62,303 nt of DNA from contig NZ_FOFO01000023.1 in the NCBI RefSeq assembly GCF_900110965.1, forward strand, positions 1 to 62,303, given 5' to 3'. The notes under the pieces were generated by a model. The model saw only the letters and a list, made by a program, of their open reading frames with translations. It ran no database searches and was not told the origin of the DNA. This document shows positions 1 through 6,425 of the stretch, one piece after another (position 1 is the first letter of the stretch; the number at the start of each line of letters is the position of its first letter). Position numbers and translations under genes: made by a program. Source of the stretch: Ectothiorhodospira magna. Its GTDB lineage: Bacteria; Pseudomonadota; Gammaproteobacteria; Ectothiorhodospirales; Ectothiorhodospiraceae.

Positions 1-2
1 AG

Positions 3-446
3 CGGGTCGCCAATGCCCGCCACGACTTCCAGCACAAGCTCTCTCGACAGATCGTTGACGACAACCAAGCGGTGATCGTCGAGACGCTGAAGGTCGGCAA
101 CATGATGAAAAACGCCAGACTCGCCAAGCACATCGGCGATGCGTCCTGGCATGCCTTGACCACCAAGCTGGACTACAAGGCCAAGGAGCAGGGCAAGCAT
201 CTGGTCAAGATCGACCCGTGGTTTGCCAGCTCCAAAACCTGCCATGTCTGCCAGCACAAGAGGGACGCCATGCCGTTGAACGTCCGGTCGTGGGAATGCC
301 CGACCTGCCACACACAACATGACCGGGATATCAACGCGGCGCTGAACATCAAGCATCAAGGCATAGTAAAGTTGAAGGCGGAAGGGCTGTCCGTCTCTGC
401 CCATGGAGGCTTGCGTAAGTCCGGCACATCGCCGGCTGCTGCCTGA
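3..446 (+). CDS. tnpB: TnpB (IS200/IS605 OrfB), C-terminal part, cut by window edge
   Basis: RNA-guided nuclease of the IS200/IS605 superfamily, of which the last 147 residues are inside the window. The RuvC-like Glu is in IVETLKVGNM and the last RuvC Asp is in DRDINAALNI. Between them is a zinc ribbon with CHVC and CPTC knuckles. The reading frame runs in from the left edge, so the true start is outside. The end of the frame leads straight into a right-end hairpin, so the 3' half of the element looks intact. Known TnpB proteins are about 370-410 residues and use an RNA from the 3' end of their own element. Whether the missing part is intact, and whether a tnpA is nearby, cannot be seen here. 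Confidence 0.9.
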   Translation, partial: RVANARHDFQHKLSRQIVDDNQAVIVETLKVGNMMKNARLAKHIGDASWHALTTKLDYKAKEQGKHLVKIDPWFASSKTCHVCQHKRDAMPLNVRSWECPTCHTQHDRDINAALNIKHQGIVKLKAEGLSVSAHGGLRKSGTSPAAA

Positions 447-500
447 GAAGTGGGAAGCCTCGCCCGTGGCGCGTCAGCGCTTAGGGCGGGGAGCAGTCAC
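447..500 (+). mobile_element. right end of the TnpB element
   Basis: Just after the tnpB stop is an imperfect hairpin, CCTCGCCC (458-465) pairing with GGGCGGGG (484-491), with an inner GCGC/GCGC stem. It is followed by a tail ending AGCAGTCAC at about 500. This is the usual form of an IS200/IS605 right end: a subterminal hairpin, then a short single-stranded tip. The sequence right after the tip codes for the middle of a PAS domain, so the element sits inside that gene. The exact cleavage position is inferred. Confidence 0.7.
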
Positions 501-1300
501 GGATCTCTTTGGCATTGACCCCGAAGATGTCAAGGACAACATCGACCGTATGTTTGAGGTGGTACATCCCGACGATATCGAGCGGCTGGTACACAGTGTC
601 CAGGTGTCGGAACGCACCCAGACATTCTGGAGCATTGATTATCGGGTTTGCCTCAATGGTGAAGTACGCTGGTTGCATGGACAATCCACCCCGGAACGCA
701 CCCTGGAGGGGGGCACCCTCTGGCACGGTTTGATCATGGATATCACCCGCCAGAAGCAACTGGAACATGAACTGCGGGAAATCAGTATCCGTGATGCCCT
801 GACCGGCCTGTTCAACCGGCGCTACTTCTTTGAGGTGGTATCCCGGGAACTGGATCGGTTTGGCAGGACGGCCTCGCCGTTCTGTCTGATCATGATGGAC
901 CTGGATAAATTCAAGGCCATCAACGACGGCTATGGCCATGCCAAGGGTGACGAGACCCTGATCAGCTTTTCCGGTGTGTTGAAGAGACGTCTGCGCCGCA
1001 CGGATGTCCCGGCCCGTCTGGGGGGGGGAGGAGTTCGTGGTCTTCCTGCCGGATACCTGGCTGGATCAGGCCTTCTGGCTGGCGGAGGAAATCCGGGCAG
1101 ACCTTGCAACCATCCGCCTCACCAGCGAGGAAGGCATCCCCTTTGGTATCACGGCCAGCTTTGGCCTGACCCAGTGTCAAACTGCGGATCAATATCCCGA
1201 TGACCTGCTGCGGCGGGCGGATTCAGCCCTGTATCAGGCCAAGCATCAGGGCCGAAACCGGGTCATCAGCATCCCCACCGCTGCCGCCCAAAAGACCTGA
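501..1300 (+). pseudogene. PAS-GGDEF diguanylate cyclase, 5'-truncated and frameshifted
   Basis: The first frame (to about 1028) encodes a PAS domain of the PAS_3 type (VHPDDIERL, then WLHGQSTP and MDITRQKQLE) and the first half of a GGDEF domain (DALTGLFNRRYF, MMDLDKFKAINDGYGHAKGD). At a run of nine G (1020-1028) the GGEEF catalytic loop is broken. The second half (EEFVVFLPDTWL to ADSALYQAKHQGRNRV) continues one base out of frame, so a run of eight would restore the domain. The 5' part is missing and replaced by the TnpB right end. If made, the product would synthesise c-di-GMP. With no own start and a broken active site it is most likely dead, unless the G run slips or is a sequencing error. 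Confidence 0.85.
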
Positions 1301-1303
1301 GGC

Positions 1304-1756
1304 TCACGGGGTCTGCCGGAGCAGTGCCTCCAGTCGAGCCACTTCGGTCTGGGCATTCACCAGGTCGGTGACGTCGTACTGCACACCCAGGAAGTAGATC
1401 AGTTTGCCGGAGGCATCAAACAGGGGGCGGATACTCAGACGATTATGAAACAGGGTGCCATCCTTGCGGTAATTGCGCAGGGTGACTTCCACCTCCCGCC
1501 GCTCCGACAGGGCCTGGCGAATCTCGTCGATGGCCGGCTGTTCCCGGTCTTCTCCCTGCAGGAAACGACAATTGTGACCGAGGATTTCCCGACGGGAATA
1601 GCCGGTCATCTGCTCGAAGACCGCATTGGCGTAGACAATCGGGTTATCCGGCAGATCCGGGTCCGAGAGGGTCACGCCGTTGACGCAGGTATCCAGGATC
1701 TGGGCCAGTACGGAAGGGATCAGGCCGGAGGCATCTTTTTCGGGGATGAAATCCAT
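1304..1756 (-). CDS. short LOV-domain blue-light photoreceptor
   Basis: 150-residue protein made almost only of one LOV-type PAS domain. The flavin-adduct motif GHNCRFLQ is complete, with the reactive Cys at residue 63. The later LOV residues are present too: NYRKDGTLFHN, and the Gln of FLGVQYDVTD. N- and C-terminal helices flank the core, as in the stand-alone short LOV proteins of pseudomonads. No output domain is attached, so it must signal by dimer rearrangement or through a partner. It follows the SRPBCC gene by 34 nt on the same strand, suggesting an operon, and converges on the broken GGDEF gene. The LOV assignment is firm; the signalling target is unknown. Confidence 0.88.
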   Translation of the reverse strand: MDFIPEKDASGLIPSVLAQILDTCVNGVTLSDPDLPDNPIVYANAVFEQMTGYSRREILGHNCRFLQGEDREQPAIDEIRQALSERREVEVTLRNYRKDGTLFHNRLSIRPLFDASGKLIYFLGVQYDVTDLVNAQTEVARLEALLRQTP

Positions 1757-1790
1757 GGGCGATGACTCTGAAGGTTGAACGGGGCGGGTT

Positions 1791-2255
1791 TCAGGCTGCG
1801 GAGGGGGATGGCGGCTCGATCTCCGCCTCCACCAGTCCCTTGAGGTTGCGTACCGTGCGTTCGGTACCTTCCTGTACCGCCAGACGGATGAGCTTTTCGA
1901 AGGGGCGCAGGGGCAGACTCAGCTTCCCCATCTCGAAGCTGAAATGCAGTTCGGTATGCTGGTCCCTGGGTTCGAACTGGTAGTCGATGCGGTAAGGGTC
2001 GTTCACGCCACGAAAGGTGACCTGCCGCCCCGGCTCCAGTGCGATCACCCGAAAGTCGGATTCCGTGCGCCGGCCCTGGTCCACCCGCACCTGATGCCCA
2101 GTCCAGCCCACCTGCAAGGGGCCGCGGGTGAGCACCCGCAGGCTTTTCACCTCGGGAGACCAGCGGGGATAGTTGGTGACAAAGTCTTCCACCACAAAAC
2201 GAAAGACCTGTTCCAGCGGGCGTTTTATCAGCGTGCGTGTCTGGGCCTTGACCAT
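1791..2255 (-). CDS. SRPBCC-fold protein (polyketide cyclase/coenzyme Q-binding-like)
   Basis: 154 residues from MVKAQTRTLI. The pattern of alternating strands ending in a long amphipathic helix (IRLAVQEGTERTVRNLKGLV) is that of the START/SRPBCC helix-grip fold, which binds hydrophobic ligands. Residues such as WSPEVKSLRVL and VTFRGVNDPYRIDYQF fit the Polyketide_cyc2 family. The frame is open another 26 codons upstream, but the shorter start begins at the first recognisable fold residue and has GGAG about 10 nt before it. It precedes the LOV gene and probably shares its transcript. Ligand unknown. Confidence 0.65.
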   Translation of the reverse strand: MVKAQTRTLIKRPLEQVFRFVVEDFVTNYPRWSPEVKSLRVLTRGPLQVGWTGHQVRVDQGRRTESDFRVIALEPGRQVTFRGVNDPYRIDYQFEPRDQHTELHFSFEMGKLSLPLRPFEKLIRLAVQEGTERTVRNLKGLVEAEIEPPSPSAA

Positions 2256-2366
2256 GGCCGGGGGTCTCCGGAAACCCGTATCGAGTTTGAGTATAGCGGC
2301 TGTGATGGGAACTGCCATCCCCACTGCCGGCACTTGCCCCCATGAGCGGCGATGGGCAGCGGAATA

Positions 2367-3506
2367 TTACCCGGTGCGCCGCAAGGTCCAGAGCAACCAC
2401 CCGCCAAAGCTGAGGGTCACGGCCAGCGCACCCAGATAGGCGTACCAGCCCAGGCCGTGATACAAAAATCCCGGCAGGAACGACCCGGTGGTACCGCCGG
2501 CATAGTAAAACGCAAGATACAGTCCGTTGACTACCCCCCGCTGCTCACCGTTGGCCTGATTGAGCACACCCGGCGCCAGAGAATGGATCAGGAACATGCC
2601 GGCGCACAGCACGAACATGCCCACGAACATCACCCACACCTGGGCACCGGTGAAGAACAGCAAAGCGGCCAGAAACACCGCACTGCCCAGCAACATGGCA
2701 TTCACCGCGCCACCGATATGGGCGGCAATGCGCAGGGAGAGCAGGGAGGTGACCACCCCCATCAGGTAACCTGCATACATGAAGGCAATCCCGGTCTCGC
2801 TCAGTCCGGTACCCAGCTCCACCAGGCGGAAAGGCAGGAAATTGAGCAGCGAGGCAAAGGCACCGAAGGCGCAGAACACCACCAGGTAAAGGCGCAGGAA
2901 GCTGGGTTGCCGCAGCACCTGCAGGATGGTCCGCGGGTCCAGGCGCTGGAAGCTCACCGGCGGGTCGGCCTTCAGGCGTTGCAGCAGCAGGGCGCACAGG
3001 GCGATGGCCACGGCCAGGAACAGGAATGACCAGCGCCAGCCGAACTGGGTGGAGATCAGCCCGGAGATCATGCGCCCCAGAAAGCCTCCCAGCACGCTGG
3101 CGGCAATGTAGATGGCCATCACCCGGGCGATCTGTCCCGGCGGGGCGCTGGCGGCCAGGTAGGTCATCAGGGAAGTGAGCATGGCGGGAATGATCAGCCC
3201 CTGGGCCAGGCGAAGGGCCAGCAGCAGTTCAAAGCTGGTGACCAGATACACCGCCACCTGGGTGACGGCCAGCAGCCAGGTGGCGCCGATCAGCAGGCGC
3301 CTGGCCGACAGTCTCTGCAGCAGGAAACCATAGGCCACCGGCGCGATGGCCAGGGGCAGCAGGGCCACGGTGATCAGCAGCGAGGCCCTGGCCTCGCTGA
3401 CGGCAAATGCCTCCGCCAGCACGGGCAGCAGGGGCTGGGGGGCATAGAGGGATGAAAAGACCAGAATCGCGCAATACTGCACGATGAGAAGATGACTGAT
3501 GTGCAA
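2367..3506 (-). CDS. MFS transporter (drug/metabolite exporter type)
   Basis: About 379 residues with twelve predicted hydrophobic segments and the MFS loop pattern (FGWRWSFLFLAVAIAL after helix 5; GEQRGVVNGLYLAFYYAGG in the second half). It resembles YnfM/arabinose-efflux-type permeases, which export sugars or drugs; the substrate cannot be read from the sequence. The start chosen is TTG at 3506, because it has AGGAG seven nt upstream and the first helix begins directly after it. A longer open frame to 3593 lacks such a site. It is divergent from terD across about 200 nt. Confidence 0.8.
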   Translation of the reverse strand: MHISHLLIVQYCAILVFSSLYAPQPLLPVLAEAFAVSEARASLLITVALLPLAIAPVAYGFLLQRLSARRLLIGATWLLAVTQVAVYLVTSFELLLALRLAQGLIIPAMLTSLMTYLAASAPPGQIARVMAIYIAASVLGGFLGRMISGLISTQFGWRWSFLFLAVAIALCALLLQRLKADPPVSFQRLDPRTILQVLRQPSFLRLYLVVFCAFGAFASLLNFLPFRLVELGTGLSETGIAFMYAGYLMGVVTSLLSLRIAAHIGGAVNAMLLGSAVFLAALLFFTGAQVWVMFVGMFVLCAGMFLIHSLAPGVLNQANGEQRGVVNGLYLAFYYAGGTTGSFLPGFLYHGLGWYAYLGALAVTLSFGGWLLWTLRRTG

Positions 3507-3711
3507 GGGAGTGCTCCTGACGCAGGCGCAAGGCTGCGGGGCGGGGCGATGAACGTGAAGAACGGTATTGTACTGCCCCAAGGCTTGCCACACAGGATAA
3601 AACAGGACTCGCGTCCCGATCCCGGTGGCGCTAGAATCGAGAAGCAGGATCGTGGCGCCGGCACTGCAAAGCCGGGCAGTTCATCCACCCCAAGAGGAAG
3701 GAAGCACGCAC

Positions 3712-4287
3712 ATGGGAATTTCTCTCCAGAAAGGCGGCAATATCAGTTTGTCCAAGACCGACCCGAGCCTCAACAATGTGTTGATCGGGCTGGGTTGGGA
3801 TGCCCGTTCCACCGATGGCGCGGATTTTGATCTGGATGCAAGCCTGTTCATGCTTAAATCCGATGGCAAGGTGCGCAGCGATGCCGACTTCATTTTTTAC
3901 AACCAGTTACGATCCCCCTGCGGCTCGGTGGAGCATACCGGGGACAACCGCACCGGCGATGGTGACGGAGATGACGAAGCCATCAAGGTCAACCTGTCCA
4001 AGGTACCTGCCGATGTCCAGCGCCTGGTGGTCACGGTGACCATCCATGATGCAGACACCCTGCGCCAGAACTTCGGCATGGTGCACAATGCCTTCATCCG
4101 TATCGTCAACTCGGATACCGGCACTGAAGTGACCCGCTTTGATCTGGGGGAAGATGCCTCCACGGAGACCGCCATGGTCTTTGGCGAGATCTACCGTCAC
4201 AACGGAGAATGGAAGTTCAAGGCCATCGGCCAGGGCTATGCCGGCGGCCTGCGGGCGCTGGCCATTCAGCACGGTCTGCAAGTCTGA
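3712..4287 (+). CDS. terD: TerD, tellurite-resistance/stress calcium-binding protein
   Basis: 191 residues, the normal TerD length. It has the family opening [14 protein letters not shown], the strand [20 protein letters not shown], and the acidic loop [15 protein letters not shown] whose Asp residues bind calcium in structures of the family. The C-terminus is [20 protein letters not shown]. TerD proteins are cytosolic and linked to resistance to tellurite, phage and colicins, and to membrane stress sensing. It starts the run terD-terA-TerZ-like-Ca-ATPase. AAGGAAG lies about 9 nt before the ATG. The family call is firm; the physiological role here is inferred. Confidence 0.93.
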   Translation: MGISLQKGGNISLSKTDPSLNNVLIGLGWDARSTDGADFDLDASLFMLKSDGKVRSDADFIFYNQLRSPCGSVEHTGDNRTGDGDGDDEAIKVNLSKVPADVQRLVVTVTIHDADTLRQNFGMVHNAFIRIVNSDTGTEVTRFDLGEDASTETAMVFGEIYRHNGEWKFKAIGQGYAGGLRALAIQHGLQV

Positions 4288-4370
4288 GTACCCGTCACTG
4301 CCCCAACAGGGTTATGGCAACGGGCCATGTCCCGTTGCCATGGCCTGATGGATTTTTCAACAGATTATCC

Positions 4371-4526
4371 GTGGGGATGGGGCAAAAGCCTCCCGTGATT
4401 GGTGTCCCTTACCGGGCAGAGCCTCACGGCCCAGTGGGTGGAAAGCCCGCACCTATTCCGGCGGTTGCAATATCGTAGCCCCCATCCCTCCCCGCCCTAA
4501 AGGACGGGGTTTTCGCGGAGGCACTG
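4371..4526 (+). mobile_element. family A palindromic element, 5'-truncated copy, ending at terA ATGA
   Basis: Aligns by eye with the 3' part of the long copies at 28737-29135 and 36894-37302 (shared blocks GGGCAGAGCCTCACGGCCC and GTGGGTGGAA), in the orientation of terA. The right-end hairpin is CCCCGCCC/GGACGGGG. Its tail, TTTTCGCGGAGGCACTG, ends exactly at the ATGA that starts terA. The tail contains GGAGG five nt before the ATG, so the element supplies the ribosome binding site. The left part, including the structured RNA region, is missing. Confidence 0.75.
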
Positions 4527-5654
4527 ATGATCATCACCCGCGGCATGCGCCTTCCTCTGTCCCAACTCACCCACCAATCTGCCTGGGAAGTGGGGATCAC
4601 CATTCGTGGTATTGATACCGACATTGCCCTGTTTGGCCTGGATGCCGCAGGCCGGCTCTCCGACGACCGCTACATGGTGTTCTACAATCAGCCCCGCACC
4701 CCCTGTGGCGGTGCTGCAATCATGGTCCCTGCCGGAGATCAGGCCGGTTTTACCCTGGATACTTCCCGCTTGCCCGCCACTATTCATCGGCTGGTGATCA
4801 CCGCTACAGTGGATGGTCCAGGCACCATGGGCAATATTCAGGACGGCTACCTGCGCATGCTGGAGCAGGGACGGGAACTGGGGCGCTTTGCCTTCACCCG
4901 AGAAGACTTTGGCGCCGAAAAAGCCATCATGCTCGGTGAGTTTTATCGCAAGGCAGGCACCTGGCGGCTGGCGGCTGTCGGGCAAGGGTTCAATGGCGGA
5001 CTGGAAGCTCTGGTCAAGCACTTTGGGGGCGAGGTCATCGCCCCCACCACACCACCGCCCTCTCCTGCGGTTGATCTGAGCAAAATCACCCTGCGAAAGA
5101 AACACCAGTCGGTCAGTCTGGAAAAAAAAGCGGGTGCTGCCCATGGAGAAATCAAGGTTAACTTGAACTGGAATCGAACCGGCAGCATGTATGGGATGGA
5201 CCTTGACCTGGGCTGCCTGTTCACCCTGGCTGACCGGCAACCGGGTGCCGTGCAGGCCCTGGGCAACCATTTTGGCAGCTACACCCATCGCCCCTGGATC
5301 GAATTGATGGAGGATGATCGCACCGGCGCCTCCAGCGACGGAGAAAATCTGCACATCAATGGCCGGCACTGGGGAGAGATTCAACGGGTTTTGATTTATG
5401 CCTCGATTTACGATGGCGCGGTCAACTGGGCCTCTACCGATGGGGTAGTCACCATTTCCCTGCCGGGTCAACCTGCTGTAGTGGTCGAACTCGACGAACA
5501 CGACCACCAGCAACGATTATGTGCGGTAGCCATGCTGGAAAACGATGCAGGAAACATCCGCGTCACCCGACTGGTCACCTATCACGGTAACGAGGAAATG
5601 GTAGACCGGGCCTATGGATTCGGTTTGCGCTGGCGGCCCGGTTCCAAGGACTGA
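4527..5654 (+). CDS. terA: TerA, two-domain TerD-family protein
   Basis: 375 residues, close to plasmid TerA (about 385). The first half is a TerD-like domain (VGITIRGIDTDIALFGLD, MVFYNQPRTPCGG, GEFYRKAGTWRLAAVGQGF). A Pro-rich linker lies near residue 175, and the second half is another TerD-like domain (HGEIKVNLNWN, GMDLDLGCLF, DDRTGASSDGE). The acidic loop of the first domain is poor in Asp, so calcium binding is likelier in the second. The start is fixed by the element end and GGAGG five nt upstream. It follows terD by 239 nt, most of which is the inserted repeat. Probably part of the membrane-associated Ter complex. Confidence 0.85.
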   Translation: MIITRGMRLPLSQLTHQSAWEVGITIRGIDTDIALFGLDAAGRLSDDRYMVFYNQPRTPCGGAAIMVPAGDQAGFTLDTSRLPATIHRLVITATVDGPGTMGNIQDGYLRMLEQGRELGRFAFTREDFGAEKAIMLGEFYRKAGTWRLAAVGQGFNGGLEALVKHFGGEVIAPTTPPPSPAVDLSKITLRKKHQSVSLEKKAGAAHGEIKVNLNWNRTGSMYGMDLDLGCLFTLADRQPGAVQALGNHFGSYTHRPWIELMEDDRTGASSDGENLHINGRHWGEIQRVLIYASIYDGAVNWASTDGVVTISLPGQPAVVVELDEHDHQQRLCAVAMLENDAGNIRVTRLVTYHGNEEMVDRAYGFGLRWRPGSKD

Positions 5655-5714
5655 GCTTGCCCTGTCATAGCCGACAGGATGGAAATGTACCCACTTTCAC
5701 TGGAGAAAACGGTC

Positions 5715-6308
5715 ATGGGTGTGAATCTTGAAAAAGGTCAGAGAATTTCCCTGGATAAGGAAGCCGGCGGCACCCTGACCCGAATCCGTATGGGATTGGG
5801 TTGGGATGGTGTTGAGTCCGGCTCCGGGGGATTGCTCGGCATGCTGGGGCTGGGAAGCCGTCCCAAGGATATCGACCTGGACGCCTCCTGCATCCTGTTT
5901 GATGGCAAAAACGTGGTAGATGTCGTCTGGTTCCGTCAGTTGCGCTCCAGGGATGGCAGCATTGTTCACTCCGGAGATAACCGGACCGGTGCAGGTGAAG
6001 GGGATGATGAAACCATCACCGTAGACCTGGCTGCGGTTCCGGCCAATATCTCTACCCTGGTATTTACCGTCAACAGCTTCACCGGGCAGACCTTCAATGA
6101 TGTGAAAAATGCCTATTGTCGTCTGGTTGATGACCGTACCAATCAAGAAGTCGCCAAATACAACCTCTCCGCCCAAGGCTCTCACACCGGCCAGATCATG
6201 GCCAGAATTTACCGTCACAATGGTGAATGGAAAATGCATGCCATCGGTGAAAACGGTCACGGTCGCACCGTGGACGACATGGTGCCCCAGATCATTCCCA
6301 TGTTGTAA
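5715..6308 (+). CDS. TerD-family protein, TerZ-like
   Basis: 197 residues opening GVNLEKGQRISLDKEAGG and carrying the acidic loop HSGDNRTGAGEGDDE, as in calcium-binding TerD proteins. It has a Gly-rich insertion (GLLGMLGLGSRP) before DIDLDASC, as in TerZ/TerX-type members. It ends [18 protein letters not shown] plus a short tail. ATG at 5715 is chosen because GGAG lies nine nt upstream and the family opening follows at once. It is 60 nt after terA and is followed directly by the repeat before the Ca-ATPase. Assignment to the family is firm; the subtype is less so. Confidence 0.88.
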   Translation: MGVNLEKGQRISLDKEAGGTLTRIRMGLGWDGVESGSGGLLGMLGLGSRPKDIDLDASCILFDGKNVVDVVWFRQLRSRDGSIVHSGDNRTGAGEGDDETITVDLAAVPANISTLVFTVNSFTGQTFNDVKNAYCRLVDDRTNQEVAKYNLSAQGSHTGQIMARIYRHNGEWKMHAIGENGHGRTVDDMVPQIIPML

Positions 6309-6425
6309 AGGGGCAGAGCCTTGCGGCCCTGTGGGTGGAAGGCCCACACCCTTTTTCGGCGACTGCAAGACCGCAGCCGCAATTCCTCCCGCGATTGAAA
6401 TCGCGGGTTTCCTTGCGGAGAGATT
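6309..6425 (+). mobile_element. family A palindromic element, 5'-truncated copy, ending at Ca-ATPase ATGA
   Basis: Begins directly after the TerZ-like stop codon with GGGCAGAGCCTTGCGGCCC and is nearly identical to the last 110 nt of the long family A copies. The right-end hairpin is CCCGCGATTGAAATCGCGGG. The tail TTTCCTTGCGGAGAGATT runs straight into ATGA. GGAG at 6417-6420 lies five nt before the ATPase start codon. It is the only sequence between the two genes, so translation of the ATPase must rely on it. Confidence 0.8.

Noticed and set aside
4371-6425. family A repeats as rho-independent terminators
   Set aside because: The hairpins lack a T run of terminator length, their tails carry ribosome-site sequence, and they sit at starts rather than ends of genes.
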